Source of the DNA: Aquidulcibacter sp.
GTDB taxonomy: Bacteria > Pseudomonadota > Alphaproteobacteria > Caulobacterales > Aquidulcibacteraceae
Direction: 5' to 3'
Assembly: GCA_027532555.1 (NCBI GenBank)
Contig: JAPZTJ010000002.1
Span: forward strand, 62,001-126,000
DNA length: 64,000 nucleotides
Shown here one piece after another: positions 16,987-26,921 of the stretch (positions within the stretch are counted from its first letter, which is position 1; each line of letters opens with the position of its first letter). The translations under genes were made by a program, and so were the position numbers. The notes under the pieces are model-generated. The model did not search any database, was not told the DNA's origin, and saw nothing but the letters and a program-made list of their open reading frames with translations.

Positions 16987-18195
16987 TTAGATCGTGCGCG
17001 GTGGATAGCCTGCTGCCACCAATGCATCGATGATTTCTTGGGTGTGCCGCGAGTCGCGGGTTTCCATCAGAATATCAAATTCTGCGCCTTTAGCGGGCAC
17101 ATCCAGCGCCAAACGATTGTGCGCGACTTCCAGAATATTGCCGCCCAAATCGCCAATGACTTTGGACACAACGGCCAACAGACCCGGACGATCATCACCA
17201 ATGATCCGGAGGCTGACAATCCGCTTCTCGCGCACTAAGGCCCGCGTCAGGACGGAGGCCAAAAGCCTGGAATCGATATTGCCGCCACACAGAACAATGC
17301 CGACCTTTTTGCCGCTAAAGCGCTGCGGGTGTGCCAATAGGGCAGCGAGACCAGCAGCCCCCGCCCCTTCGGCCACCGTTTTTTCTACGTTGCAGAACAA
17401 GGTGATGGCCTGTTCCAAGTCATCCTCATCCACAATGAGAACATCGCGGACCAATTCTTTGGCAATCTCAAAGCCCAAACGACCTGCCTGCTTTACAGCG
17501 ATACCTTCGGCAATGGTCTGGCCGCCGCATAGAGGACCAGGTTCTTTGCCTGCAAGTTCTGCATGCATGGAAGGGAACATGCGGGTCTGGACGCCCACCA
17601 CTTCAATGTCGTTCTTCATGGCGCGCGCAGCGACGGCGATGCCCCCGATCAATCCGCCCCCACCAATGGGGACAACCAGTGTTTCCAATTGCGGGGCATC
17701 TTCCAGCATTTCAATGCCGATGGTGCCTTGCCCTGAAATCACGTCCGCATCGTCATAAGGATGGACAAAGGTCAGCCCTTCGCGATCTTTGAGCTGATAG
17801 GCAAAGGTGGTGGCTTCAGACAGATTGTCGCCATGCAGCACCACGCGCGCGCCATGCTTGCGGGTATGTTCGACCTTGGTGAACGGTGTGCCCAAGGGCA
17901 TCACGATGGTCGCAGGAATATTGAGGCGCGAGGCGTGATAGGCCACACCTTGGGCATGATTGCCAGCAGACATGGCGATCACGCCATTGCGGCGCTCGGC
18001 TTCTGTTAGCAACAACAACTTATTCAGGGCACCGCGCTCTTTAAAGGCAGCGGTAAATTGGAAGTTTTCAAACTTCACCCACACTTCAGCGCCGATAATA
18101 TCCGACAGCGTCTTCGACATCAAAAGTGGTGTTCGAATGATGCGGCCTTCAATTCGCGCGGCGGCCGCACGGATGGAGTCTAACGTAACGTGCAT
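16987..18195 (-). CDS. ilvA: Threonine ammonia-lyase (threonine dehydratase) with C-terminal ACT domain
   Basis: This PLP enzyme deaminates threonine to 2-oxobutanoate, the first step toward isoleucine. In 402 residues it shows the Schiff-base lysine in AAFKERGALNKL (Lys52), SAGNHAQGVAYHA near 77, the phosphate-binding loop PIGGGGLIGGIA near 173, and an ACT domain from about residue 325 (IVSLRIIGDDRPGLLAVVSKVI). The single ACT domain and length match the shorter, about 400-residue type rather than the long E. coli IlvA with paired regulatory domains. Confidence 0.93.
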   Translation of the reverse strand: MHVTLDSIRAAAARIEGRIIRTPLLMSKTLSDIIGAEVWVKFENFQFTAAFKERGALNKLLLLTEAERRNGVIAMSAGNHAQGVAYHASRLNIPATIVMPLGTPFTKVEHTRKHGARVVLHGDNLSEATTFAYQLKDREGLTFVHPYDDADVISGQGTIGIEMLEDAPQLETLVVPIGGGGLIGGIAVAARAMKNDIEVVGVQTRMFPSMHAELAGKEPGPLCGGQTIAEGIAVKQAGRLGFEIAKELVRDVLIVDEDDLEQAITLFCNVEKTVAEGAGAAGLAALLAHPQRFSGKKVGIVLCGGNIDSRLLASVLTRALVREKRIVSLRIIGDDRPGLLAVVSKVIGDLGGNILEVAHNRLALDVPAKGAEFDILMETRDSRHTQEIIDALVAAGYPPRTI

Positions 18196-18268
18196 GAGTA
18201 AAGCGGTCCCTATGTAAGCCGCTAGAGCCCTAGCAGCCCCGCGTCTTTAGGCCGGACAGAGGCTTGGA

Positions 18269-20173
18269 TCAATCAGGCTTTGCTTTGCGAGCGAGATTAC
18301 GCTCAAACGCCTCGCGCTCTAGCGTCTCCTCCCCCCACTCATCGCCATCGCTTTTGCCAACCAAAGCGACCATGTCACGCTTCAATAGTTCTTCTTCCAA
18401 TGCTGTGCGGTCGCGAACGATGCGCTGATAATCGGCAAATTCAACCCGCTGCCAATCTTCAAACATAGCCGTCAAAGCGCGTTCATCATAGCGCGAGAAG
18501 ATCATGCCAGCCCGCTCTGCCGCAAAGGCAGGCTTGCCCATGATTTGTAATGACTTCACCCCAAGGCGGACGGCGGCGGCGAAGGTCTCGCGCTCCAGCC
18601 CATCTACCTTAGCCGCCATCAATTGATAGGCATGGCGGCGATCGATCGCGCGGGCGAGGATCTTGAGGTTTGGGAAGGCCTCGCGCGCGGTCTCCACCAG
18701 CTCCAGCGCTTTTTCGTCATTATCAATGGCAACGATCAACAATTTGGCGTCCGCGGCACCTGCCAAGCGTAACAGGTCAATGCGCGTGGCATCGCCAAAA
18801 TTCACTTTTCGCCCAAAACCGCGCAGCACATCAACCTGGTCGGCATCATGATCGAGAACGCTGATTTTATAGCCATAAGTCGACAGCATCCGTCCGACGA
18901 TCTGCCCAAACCGACCATAACCTGCCACGATGACATCGTGGTGGCCTTCTTCAATTTCTGGCGCGCGATCTTCACCTGATCCAGCTTCAAAGCGCCGCAT
19001 CGCCCAGTCACCCGCCATCAACAAGAGCGGCGTGATGGCCATCGACAGAGCCACAGCAACAACCAATAGGGCGGTTATCTCTGGGGGAATCACGCCGGCA
19101 CCTTGCGCGAAGGCAAAGAGCACGAAAGCAAACTCCCCGCCCTGTGCGAGGCCGAGGCCAATCAAAGCAGCCTCCCCTGTTTTGCGGCCGAAAGCGCGCG
19201 CAATTGCGAACATCACACTGGCTTTCACCAAGACCAGCACCAAAACCAAACCAAGAATTAGCCAAGGCTGGGCGACTAAGAGCGCAAAGTTGATCCCGGC
19301 CCCGACGGAAATGAAGAATAGCCCGAGCAACAACCCTCTAAACGGATCAATGTCGCTTTCTATCTGATGGCGAAATTCGCTATCCGCCAAGACGACGCCA
19401 GCGACGAACGCCCCCAGAGCGGGTGAGATGCCAACAAACTGCATGAGAAGCGCAACGCCAACGACCAAAAGAAGCGCAAAGGCAGTCAGAATTTCATGCA
19501 ATCCAGAGGCTGCCACCCAACGGAACATGGGGCGTAGCAACACCCGCCCAGCCAACACGATCAAGCCGACTGCAACCACAACGGCTAAGCCCTGCGCCCA
19601 ACCTGGATAGGCCGCTAACGCTCCCTTTGCGGCCGCCCCATCCCCAGCAACACTGAGCGTGGCCAAGAAAGGGAATAAGGCCAGCATCGGAATGATCGCG
19701 ATGTCTTGGAATAACAACACGGCAAATGTCGACCGCCCTGCTTCGGTTCCGGCTATACCTTTCTCGCGCAAGGACTGCAGCACAATGGCGGTTGAAGACA
19801 AAGACAGAGTTAGGCCCACGGCTAAAGCCACCTGCCAAGAGAGGCCAAACGCCATGCCAAGCCCGGTCGCGATGGCACCTGTGCCAACGACCTGCAGCCC
19901 ACCCATGCCCAAAATGGCTGTGCGCAATCGCCACAGCAGACTAGGCTGTAGTTCAAGTCCGATGAGAAACAGCATGATGACGACGCCAAACTCTGCCGTG
20001 TGCATCACGTTTTCAGGGTCACCGACCAGATTGAGGACGTAAGGGCCGATGATTGCTCCCGCGATCAGATAGCCTAGAACCGAGCCCAAGCCGAGCCGTT
20101 TGGCTATGGGGACTGAAACGACGGTCGCCGTCAGATAGACAAAGGCGGATTCGAGCAAATTGGCTTCAGCCAT
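18269..20173 (-). CDS. kefB: Kef-type K+/H+ antiporter of the CPA2 family with TrkA-N domain
   Basis: The 634-residue protein has about 12-13 membrane segments over residues 1-390 (CPA2 transporter, with LGYLIAGAIIGPY and LFFISVGAGINFAL), then a cytosolic NAD-binding TrkA-N domain from about 405 (VIVAGYGRFGQIVGRML). Kef systems export K+ and acidify the cytoplasm to protect cells from electrophiles. The gene overlaps by 8 bases the upstream flavoprotein gene whose homologues KefF/KefG activate Kef channels, which supports the call. KefB and KefC cannot be told apart here. Confidence 0.9.
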   Translation of the reverse strand: MAEANLLESAFVYLTATVVSVPIAKRLGLGSVLGYLIAGAIIGPYVLNLVGDPENVMHTAEFGVVIMLFLIGLELQPSLLWRLRTAILGMGGLQVVGTGAIATGLGMAFGLSWQVALAVGLTLSLSSTAIVLQSLREKGIAGTEAGRSTFAVLLFQDIAIIPMLALFPFLATLSVAGDGAAAKGALAAYPGWAQGLAVVVAVGLIVLAGRVLLRPMFRWVAASGLHEILTAFALLLVVGVALLMQFVGISPALGAFVAGVVLADSEFRHQIESDIDPFRGLLLGLFFISVGAGINFALLVAQPWLILGLVLVLVLVKASVMFAIARAFGRKTGEAALIGLGLAQGGEFAFVLFAFAQGAGVIPPEITALLVVAVALSMAITPLLLMAGDWAMRRFEAGSGEDRAPEIEEGHHDVIVAGYGRFGQIVGRMLSTYGYKISVLDHDADQVDVLRGFGRKVNFGDATRIDLLRLAGAADAKLLIVAIDNDEKALELVETAREAFPNLKILARAIDRRHAYQLMAAKVDGLERETFAAAVRLGVKSLQIMGKPAFAAERAGMIFSRYDERALTAMFEDWQRVEFADYQRIVRDRTALEEELLKRDMVALVGKSDGDEWGEETLEREAFERNLARKAKPD

Positions 20174-20702
20174 CGATCAAACCTTCCAACATGGCGCTGA
20201 ACTTGGCGGCCGCATCGGCTAAAATTTCTGGGGTGGCCTGACGACTGGCGTGCAGAACAAATGGTTCTTGCCACACACATTGGCAAAGGTTTGCAGTCGC
20301 TTGAAACGGGCGCAACAACTCATCAATTGAAAAACGGTTCAAGCCATCGGAACAATAGGATTGGGCAGGCCCACCTGTTGTAATCGCTTGAGTCCAGCTT
20401 TTTCCTGCGAGCGCCGTCCCACCCTCCCCGTAAGCCCACCCATAATCTAAAACGACATCGAGCCACTCTTTCACCAAAGACGGCGCGGCGTACCAAAAGA
20501 AGGGATGCATCAGAACAATATGGTCATGGTCTAACAGCAAGCGCTGCTCGGCCTCCACATCGATCAGAAAGTTTGGATAGGTCTCATAAAGGTCATGCAC
20601 GGTTACATGGTCAAGGTCTTGGGCGACGGTGCGCAGGGCACGATTGGCGCGCGACCGCGCATAAGAAGGATGCGCAAAAAGGATCAAAACAGATTTCGGC
20701 AC
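20166..20702 (-). CDS. NAD(P)H-dependent oxidoreductase, KefF/KefG-like
   Basis: A 178-residue flavodoxin-fold protein (SVLILFAHPSYARSRANRAL at the start, HPFFWYAAPSLVKEWLD near 85-101, the flavin-contacting segment). This is the quinone reductase/KefF family. It precedes and overlaps the Kef antiporter gene by 8 bases, matching the enteric kefF-kefC and kefG-kefB arrangements, so it is most likely the regulatory subunit of that antiporter with an FMN-dependent reductase fold. Confidence 0.9.
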   Translation of the reverse strand: MPKSVLILFAHPSYARSRANRALRTVAQDLDHVTVHDLYETYPNFLIDVEAEQRLLLDHDHIVLMHPFFWYAAPSLVKEWLDVVLDYGWAYGEGGTALAGKSWTQAITTGGPAQSYCSDGLNRFSIDELLRPFQATANLCQCVWQEPFVLHASRQATPEILADAAAKFSAMLEGLIDG

Positions 20703-20813
20703 GTTTCCCTCAATAACTCTGGTCTAGGTGGCCCACGCTAAAAGGTCCAGTATGTTCAGGCGAAGTTCAGAGGTTTTTTGATAAATGATTTGGCGACATA
20801 AGGATTAGCAAAC

Positions 20814-21371
20814 ATGCACAAATCAGTCTGGATCAGTCTTTGCTTGGTACTCAGCAGCTGCGCAACAGCTCCGGCCCCGCTGGACGCCTCATCCGATGTT
20901 CGCGCCTTGGTCATGGCGCTGCGTGATCGCGACTTGCCCGGAATAGAGGCGCGGATGGACCTGCCGGCCCTGCAAGCGCAAGTTACCGGCATTGCCCGAG
21001 CCATCGCGGCTAATGAAATTGCCAAGCGCACGGGGGGTGGCGAAGGCGGGCAGATATTAGGGGTCCTGGGCGCTGACCTTGCTAATCCCTTGTTGGAGCG
21101 GCTGTCTAGACAAGCGCTAGAGCCTGCCATTCTGGCTGATCTCGCGCGTCGCGCTGGGCTGACGCCCGAAACGGTCCTGCCGAGCCGGACGGCAACAAGC
21201 ATGGGTCTAAAGCGCCTTGCCGATGGTCGTGTCTGCGCGCCAGACCCGCAGACAAAAGCCTGCATCCTCTACTTTGGGCGCTATCCGTCAGGGTGGAAAT
21301 TGAACGCATTGGATGAGGCCGCGCTGCGGGGGCGACTGGCAGCCCCCGCCGCCTCCAGAGCTAGGCGCTAG
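20814..21371 (+). CDS. DUF2939-type lipoprotein
   Basis: A 185-residue protein with a lipoprotein signal (lipobox LSSC near residue 15). The mature part starts with a segment repeated in DUF2939 proteins (VRALVMALRDRDLPGIEARMDLPALQ), a helix pattern typical of small membrane-associated or periplasmic proteins of unknown role. The assignment to DUF2939 is from memory of the family pattern. It is convergent with grpE, overlapping by 4 bases. Confidence 0.7.
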   Translation: MHKSVWISLCLVLSSCATAPAPLDASSDVRALVMALRDRDLPGIEARMDLPALQAQVTGIARAIAANEIAKRTGGGEGGQILGVLGADLANPLLERLSRQALEPAILADLARRAGLTPETVLPSRTATSMGLKRLADGRVCAPDPQTKACILYFGRYPSGWKLNALDEAALRGRLAAPAASRARR

Positions 21372-22045
21372 GCAGCAGGATCGCTGGCTTCTGGCTCTGC
21401 CGCAGGTTGGCCAGCAGATACCGCCACCATTGCTGCACGCAGTGTGCGACCAGCCAAGACATAGCCCGGCTGAAAGACCTCAGCGACATCGCCAGCAGCC
21501 ATGTCCGAAGGAATTTGCGCTACAGCTTGGTGAATTGAGGGATCGAACTTGTCGCCCTTTGCGCCTACGCGCGTCAAACCATGACGCTCAAACGCATTGA
21601 GAAGTTCGCGCTGGGTCATGTCGACGCCAGTCACGAAACCATCAAAGGCTGGATCGCCCTTAAAACCTTCCGGAGCCGTGCTGATGGCGCGACCCAAATT
21701 GTCGGCCACGGGCAAGAGATCGCGCGCAAATTTATCAATGGCATAGATGCGGGCTTCGGTCTTTTCCCGTTCTGCCCGACGACGGATATTTTCGGACTCA
21801 GCCAAGGCACGCAGCCCTGCATCCTTCAAAGTCTCAATCTCAGCCAAAGCGGCTTGGAGTTTCGCCACCAATAGTCCACCCATATCCTCAGGTGCCGCAT
21901 CTTCACCTAGAAGCGCGCGAGCAAGCTCCAGCGGGTCTTGCGCATTAGCTTGGGCATCCGCACCATCTGCAGAGGCCTCAGCGGCCGCGGCAATTTCTGC
22001 CTCAAGGTCGTCGCCGTTCTGTGGGGTACCCGTATCTGTGGTCAT
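21368..22045 (-). CDS. grpE: Nucleotide exchange factor GrpE
   Basis: GrpE releases ADP from DnaK in the Hsp70 cycle. The 225-residue protein has an acidic, disordered N-terminus, a long coiled coil (about 65-110; LRALAESENIRRRAEREKTEA) and the C-terminal beta domain with VGAKGDKFDPSIHQAV and VFQPGYVLAGRTLRAAMVAV, both diagnostic. It follows hrcA by 10 bases, the usual hrcA-grpE order; dnaK and dnaJ are not in this window. Confidence 0.96.
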   Translation of the reverse strand: MTTDTGTPQNGDDLEAEIAAAAEASADGADAQANAQDPLELARALLGEDAAPEDMGGLLVAKLQAALAEIETLKDAGLRALAESENIRRRAEREKTEARIYAIDKFARDLLPVADNLGRAISTAPEGFKGDPAFDGFVTGVDMTQRELLNAFERHGLTRVGAKGDKFDPSIHQAVAQIPSDMAAGDVAEVFQPGYVLAGRTLRAAMVAVSAGQPAAEPEASDPAA

Positions 22046-22055
22046 GTCTTCGATC

Positions 22056-23144
22056 TCATTCCGTTAAGTTTAAACCGCGGCGCGCAATGAGGCGACCGAC
22101 GACTTTTGCAGTATAGTCTACCATTGGGATGACGCGGGCATAATTCAAGCGGGTTGGCCCAATAACTCCCAGTGCGCCAAGTACGCGGCGTTGACTATCC
22201 ATATAAGGGGCGGCGACAAGAGCCGAACCAGACATGGAGAACAAGGGGTTTTCTGCACCAATAAACAATTTTACCGCAGAAGCTTCCTGCGCCGCATCCA
22301 AGACATGGATTAGGTCGCGTTTACGTTCAAGGTCATCAAATAAAATGCGGACGCGTTCAAGGTCGCCCGCCGCTTGGCTATTGGCCAACAGATTGGCGCG
22401 CCCGCGTACAATCAATTTACGCCCTGCCATTGGATCATCGCCAGACCATTCCGCAAAGCCTGCTTCAATCAAGTTGGCTGCCGCTTTATCGAGGGTCGCC
22501 TCTGCGTGGCGCGCATCGTCCACGGCTTGAGCAGCTGCCTCCGACAAAGTTCTACCCTTCAAGCGAAAGTTCAAAAAATTCGTGCTTTCTTGGAGTTGCG
22601 ACTGTGTGAGACCGACAGGCATCTGAACCAAGCGGTTCTCAACCTGGCCATCGTCAAAGACCAGCACAACCAAGATCTGGCCGGGCCCAATGAGCACAAA
22701 CTCCACATGTTTGACTGGGCTTTCCCGCGTCGGCGTGGTCACAAGGCCCGCCCCCCCGGCAAGACCCGACAACAGGAGCGAAGCCTCTGATAAAGCGCTC
22801 GATAAATCAGAGCCTGCCGCAGCCAATCGTGAATCAATCTCGGCCTTTTCCTCACGGCCAAGGTCGCCAATCTCCAAGAGACCATCGACGAACAGGCGCA
22901 GGCCTGTGTGCGTGGGGGTGCGCCCGGCGCTTAAATGCGGGGCGTCCAAGAGACCGAGGCTCGCCAGATCAGCCATCGTATTGCGGATCGACGCCGGGGA
23001 TAGTGCGATGCCACGCTTCGATAAGGTGCGTGATCCGACCGGCTCGCCTGTTTCAAGATAGGTCTCGACAATATCGCGAAAAATATCTCGGGCGCGGGCA
23101 TCAAGGTCGGCAAGCGTCGTTGGGCGGGGCGGACTTGAATTCAT
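22056..23144 (-). CDS. hrcA: Heat-inducible transcription repressor HrcA
   Basis: HrcA represses groESL and other heat-shock genes by binding CIRCE elements. The 362-residue protein has the N-terminal winged helix ([43 protein letters not shown]), the GAF-like central domain, and the C-terminal [25 protein letters not shown] block. It leads the hrcA-grpE unit. I looked for a CIRCE inverted repeat in front of it and found none, so autoregulation through a canonical CIRCE is not supported. Confidence 0.96.
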   Translation of the reverse strand: MNSSPPRPTTLADLDARARDIFRDIVETYLETGEPVGSRTLSKRGIALSPASIRNTMADLASLGLLDAPHLSAGRTPTHTGLRLFVDGLLEIGDLGREEKAEIDSRLAAAGSDLSSALSEASLLLSGLAGGAGLVTTPTRESPVKHVEFVLIGPGQILVVLVFDDGQVENRLVQMPVGLTQSQLQESTNFLNFRLKGRTLSEAAAQAVDDARHAEATLDKAAANLIEAGFAEWSGDDPMAGRKLIVRGRANLLANSQAAGDLERVRILFDDLERKRDLIHVLDAAQEASAVKLFIGAENPLFSMSGSALVAAPYMDSQRRVLGALGVIGPTRLNYARVIPMVDYTAKVVGRLIARRGLNLTE

Positions 23145-23200
23145 GAGTGGTGTTTAGCGTGAAGCGGAACTGGACGCAAAGGTATCGCGGAAAGCCGCGC

Positions 23201-23581
23201 TCAAACTTGTGTTAGGCTCAACAAATTACCATCTGGGTCTTCAAACCAAGCAATCTGGGCTGTGCCGCCCGGCGCGTGCCAAATACCTAACTCGTCTTGG
23301 CCAAAGCCTTCATAGATTTTCATCGTGACACCACGTGCGGTCAGCGTGCGGATGCAGTCCTGAATATCGCTGACTTGCCAGCCAAGGGCCGGGTGTGGAC
23401 TGGGCGTAAAGCCCTCAATCTGGGTGATGCGCAAACCCGTGCCATTTTGGTCGAATACACTTCCAAATGGGTCATCCACGACAAAGGTAAGACCCAACTT
23501 ATCACGATAAAAAGCCACTGCCGTGGGCCGATCGCGCGTTTGGATGAAGGTGATAACTTGAAAGTCTGCGCCCAATGACAT
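23201..23581 (-). CDS. VOC-family (glyoxalase/bleomycin-resistance-like) protein
   Basis: The 126-residue protein has paired beta-alpha-beta-beta-beta modules: VITFIQTRDRPTAVAFYRDKLGL at the front and AWFEDPDGNLLSLTQV at the end, with the metal-site Glu/His replaced or shifted. Members are glyoxalases, dioxygenases or resistance proteins; function cannot be assigned further. It lies 40 bases downstream of a serine hydrolase gene on the same strand. Confidence 0.85.
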   Translation of the reverse strand: MSLGADFQVITFIQTRDRPTAVAFYRDKLGLTFVVDDPFGSVFDQNGTGLRITQIEGFTPSPHPALGWQVSDIQDCIRTLTARGVTMKIYEGFGQDELGIWHAPGGTAQIAWFEDPDGNLLSLTQV

Positions 23582-23621
23582 GGTCTATCCCCTTTAAATA
23601 TGGGGATAGCCTATCGCAGAA

Positions 23622-24818
23622 TCACAAATCAACAAGGCCCAGATCGTCAGCCGCGGCCTGCATCATCTCTTCTTCGACGCGGTAAACGCCAGAGCGTTGG
23701 CCCGGAGCCGGCCCATAGAGGCTGCCAGTGATAAACCACGCAAAGCCGCGCGTGGACACGGGGTCAACCCACAGGCCAGCCAATAAGCCATAGGCTTCGC
23801 CATAATGGCCGACCATTTCTGTTTTGAGGCCAGCGACTGGGCAGTGATCCCCCGGGATTAAGCGATGCACGCCTAGACCAAAACCTTGGAATGCCCCACC
23901 GGAAGTGTCGCCATTTTTAGGGTCAGCCCGATAGGTCCACTGCGGGGTTAGAACCAAAGTACGCATTGCTGGCTCTAGCAACGCGATAGCACCACTCAAT
24001 GCCATCCCAATTCGGGCAAGGTCCGCCACGCTGGCCCGCAAGCCGCCTTGCGGCGAAAACAGAAGTCCGTTGCTCCCCAAAGTATAGTCGCTAAGGCTTA
24101 GACCCGGCTCTGTGGCAATGTTGGGTCGCGGCAGGGTCGCGGGCGACCCGTCAACTTGAACCTCCCAATCACCAACCGTTTTTCGGCGGTAAAGGGTTGC
24201 AGCATCCCCAGCGGCCTGATCAGTAATGCCAGACCAATTGAAGCCACAGTCGATCCCAAGCGGGGTAAAGACGAGCTTTTGCGTCAATCGGTCAAAGCGG
24301 TCGCCGCCTGCATTTTCGCAGGCTTGCGCCAAAAGCCCCATTGCTAGGTTGGAATAGGTAAAAAAGCCAAAGGGTTGGCTTAAATCCGCCCAATGTTTCC
24401 CATCATTCCAGTTTTTGCCGCCGGGCACAAAAAAACCTTCAAGCGACTCACCCACGACTCCGCGATACGTCTCGCCGTCACGAATGCCCGCCGTGTGGCT
24501 TAGGATCATGCGCGGCGTTATGGGGGAGTCAGGAAACTTCGGATGGCGAAGCTTAAAACCCAAGGCATCAGAAATATCGCGGTCCAGATCAATCTGACCA
24601 GCTTCCACCAGCTTGAGTAGGGTAAGCGCTGTGGCGACCTTCGAGACCGAAGCAACCCGGGCTTTGCTGGTCAATAAGAGTGGGTTGGCGGCAGAAACGT
24701 CGCGGAGGCCTGCCGCACCTGACCAAAGAACCTCTTGGCCAGAAAACAAAATGGCCGCACCGCCGGGGGCATCCCGGCGGGCGACCACAGCACCTAGCGT
24801 TTCGGCAAGGCGCTTCAT
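23622..24818 (-). CDS. Beta-lactamase-family serine hydrolase
   Basis: A 398-residue protein of the PBP/class-C beta-lactamase fold with the nucleophile motif SVSK (about 58-61), the FTYSN tyrosine motif (about 153-157) and a late VGHYGEAYG block in the place of KTG. No signal peptide is evident, so an esterase-type cytosolic role is likelier than antibiotic resistance. It starts only 6 bases after the rpsP stop, so it seems co-transcribed with ffh-rpsP, an unusual partner for ribosomal genes. Confidence 0.85.
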   Translation of the reverse strand: MKRLAETLGAVVARRDAPGGAAILFSGQEVLWSGAAGLRDVSAANPLLLTSKARVASVSKVATALTLLKLVEAGQIDLDRDISDALGFKLRHPKFPDSPITPRMILSHTAGIRDGETYRGVVGESLEGFFVPGGKNWNDGKHWADLSQPFGFFTYSNLAMGLLAQACENAGGDRFDRLTQKLVFTPLGIDCGFNWSGITDQAAGDAATLYRRKTVGDWEVQVDGSPATLPRPNIATEPGLSLSDYTLGSNGLLFSPQGGLRASVADLARIGMALSGAIALLEPAMRTLVLTPQWTYRADPKNGDTSGGAFQGFGLGVHRLIPGDHCPVAGLKTEMVGHYGEAYGLLAGLWVDPVSTRGFAWFITGSLYGPAPGQRSGVYRVEEEMMQAAADDLGLVDL

Positions 24819-24824
24819 ACTGGC

Positions 24825-25325
24825 TTATTCTGCTGCAGGCTCAGCAGCAACTTCTTCGGCGGCCACTTCTTCAGCAGGTGCAGCGGCGGCTTCAGCAGCG
24901 GCAGCGGCGGCAGCCGCGGCGTCTGCCTTTGCTTGTGCAGCGGCTTCAATGGCTTCTGCTTTCGCGCGCTCGGCGGCTTCTTGCGCGTCGATCAAGGCCT
25001 GAGCCTTTTCAGCGGCGCGTTCAGTTGCCTTTTGGCCTGGCTTGCCCTTGTTTGGGTTATTGCCATTGACATAGGTGCCAACGCCTTGAGCGGCCAAGAA
25101 GCGTGCAACGCGGTCGGTAGGCTGCGCGCCCTTCTTCATCCATTCAGCAGCACGCTCAGCGTCGATGACTAGACGGCCAGCATTGTCATCTGGCAGAGTT
25201 GGGTTGTAGCTGCCGATCTTTTCGAGGAAGCGGCCGTCACGAGGTGAGCGGGCTTCGGCAACCACGATGCGGTAAACTGGCTTCTTCTTAGAGCCACCGC
25301 GGGCCAAGCGAATTTTCAAGGACAT
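24825..25325 (-). CDS. rpsP: 30S ribosomal protein S16 with alanine-rich C-terminal extension
   Basis: Residues 1-80 are S16 ([54 protein letters not shown]). From about residue 95 the protein continues into a Lys/Glu/Ala-rich helix and ends in a run dominated by Ala and Glu, giving 166 residues against roughly 80-90 for S16 in most bacteria. Similar tails are known among alphaproteobacteria. It follows ffh by 37 bases; the genes rimM and trmD that often come next are absent. Confidence 0.96.
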   Translation of the reverse strand: MSLKIRLARGGSKKKPVYRIVVAEARSPRDGRFLEKIGSYNPTLPDDNAGRLVIDAERAAEWMKKGAQPTDRVARFLAAQGVGTYVNGNNPNKGKPGQKATERAAEKAQALIDAQEAAERAKAEAIEAAAQAKADAAAAAAAAAEAAAAPAEEVAAEEVAAEPAAE

Positions 25326-25362
25326 GAGACTTACCTTTCAGAGTATATGTGTCGTTTCTGCG

Positions 25363-26892
25363 TTACTTTTTCCCGAATGGGAGACCTGGTAGGCCCGTAA
25401 AGCCACCGGGATTTTGCGTATTGCCCAAACCGGGCAAACCTTGTGGAGGCGACTGGCCAGACAGGCCGGGCAAGCCGCCGCCTGAAGAAGCCGCTTGTTG
25501 GCCGAGACGTTGCATTGCGGCCGGGTCCATCGGTGGCATTTTGCCCCCAAACATGCCGCCCATTTTGCCCATCAGGCCCTTCATGCCGCCTTTGCCCATG
25601 GCTTTAACCATGTCTGACATCGAGCGATGCATTTTGATAACTTTGTTGACTTCAGAGACATCGACGCCGGCACCCGCTGCGATGCGCTTGCGGCGGCTGG
25701 CGTTCAACAGGTCGGGCTTGGCCCGCTCTTGCTTGGTCATGGATTGAATGACGGCAATCTGGCGTTTGACGCTCTTGTCAGATACCGCGCCGGATTCCAT
25801 GGCCTTTTTGGCTGCTTGCGCGCCGGGCAGCATTCCCATCACGCCACCAAGCCCGCCCATCGCCTGAATTTGGCGCAATTGCATGGCGAGATCGTCGAGG
25901 TCGAACTTGCCCTTGGCCATTTTGGCGGCCAACTTCTCAGCGTCGTCCTGCTTAACGTTCTCAACCGCCCGCTCAACCAGGCTGACGACGTCGCCTTGCC
26001 CCAGAATGCGACCGGCGATGCGTTGGGCGTCAAAGGCATCAAGCCCGTCAATCTTTTCGCCAATGCCCAAGAACTTGATCGGCAGACCCGTAACAGCCCG
26101 CATGGACAGCGCTGCGCCACCACGGCCATCGCCATCAGCTCGGGTCAGAACGATACCGGTCAGCGGCAGGCGCTCATGGAAACGACGGGCGGTTTCAACC
26201 GCATCTTGACCGGTCAAGCTATCTGCGACCAGCAAGGTTTCAATCGGGGAAGCGATGCGCGCGATTTCTGCCGCTTCGCTCATCATGTCTTCGTCGATCG
26301 AGGTCCGGCCAGCGGTATCAAGGAAGACGACATCATAGCCGCCAAGGCGCCCAGCAGTGATGGCGCGGCGCGCAATTTCGGCAGGCAATTGGCCTGCAAT
26401 AATGGGCAGGCTGTCGACTTCGGCTTGCCCGGCCAAAACAGCCAATTGCTCCATCGCTGCGGGGCGACGCACGTCGAGCGAGGCGACCAAAACCTTCTTA
26501 CGCAAGCGGGTGCGCATGCGAAGTGCCAGCTTGGCCGTCGTCGTGGTCTTACCAGAGCCCTGAAGACCGGCCATCATGATAATGGCTGGCGGGCCTTGGT
26601 TGAGCATGAGATCGACGGGGCCGCCTGCGCCGCCGAGTGTTTCCACCAGCGCATCATAGACGATTTTGACGACTTGCTGGCCGGGCTTCACGGCGCGAAT
26701 GACGCGCTCACCCACTGCTTCTTCTTTGACTTTGGCGATAAAGGCTTTGACAACGGGCAGCGCCACATCGGCTTCAAGGAGCGCCACGCGCACTTCACGC
26801 AGGGCGGAATCCACGTCCTTGTCCGACAACGCACCCCGTCCGGTGAGCGTATCAAAGACACCCGTCAATCGTTCTGTTAGCGCGTCAAACAT
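25363..26892 (-). CDS. ffh: Signal recognition particle protein Ffh
   Basis: Ffh is the SRP54 GTPase that targets nascent membrane proteins to FtsY. The 509-residue product has the N domain, the G-domain loops GLQGSGKTTTTAKL (about 107), DVRRPAAMEQL, DTAGRTSIDEDMM and TRADGDGRGGAAL, then the M domain with methionine-rich helices and a Gly/Pro/Met-rich tail. The G4 loop reads TRAD rather than the common TKLD. The ATG at 26892 is chosen; an in-frame TTG at 26910 would add six residues. No SRP RNA gene was found beside it; its receptor ftsY lies about 3 kb away. Confidence 0.97.
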   Translation of the reverse strand: MFDALTERLTGVFDTLTGRGALSDKDVDSALREVRVALLEADVALPVVKAFIAKVKEEAVGERVIRAVKPGQQVVKIVYDALVETLGGAGGPVDLMLNQGPPAIIMMAGLQGSGKTTTTAKLALRMRTRLRKKVLVASLDVRRPAAMEQLAVLAGQAEVDSLPIIAGQLPAEIARRAITAGRLGGYDVVFLDTAGRTSIDEDMMSEAAEIARIASPIETLLVADSLTGQDAVETARRFHERLPLTGIVLTRADGDGRGGAALSMRAVTGLPIKFLGIGEKIDGLDAFDAQRIAGRILGQGDVVSLVERAVENVKQDDAEKLAAKMAKGKFDLDDLAMQLRQIQAMGGLGGVMGMLPGAQAAKKAMESGAVSDKSVKRQIAVIQSMTKQERAKPDLLNASRRKRIAAGAGVDVSEVNKVIKMHRSMSDMVKAMGKGGMKGLMGKMGGMFGGKMPPMDPAAMQRLGQQAASSGGGLPGLSGQSPPQGLPGLGNTQNPGGFTGLPGLPFGKK

Positions 26893-26921
26893 GCGTGGTT
26901 CCAAAAGCAAACACGCAACAC

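Noticed and set aside
23145-23200. Possible CIRCE element before hrcA
   Set aside because: The canonical TTAGCACTC-N9-GAGTGCTAA was not found in the short region before the hrcA start.
25627-26880. A 417-codon open frame opposite ffh
   Set aside because: Shadow of ffh on the other strand; the Ffh frame carries all GTPase motifs and the shadow has no family features.
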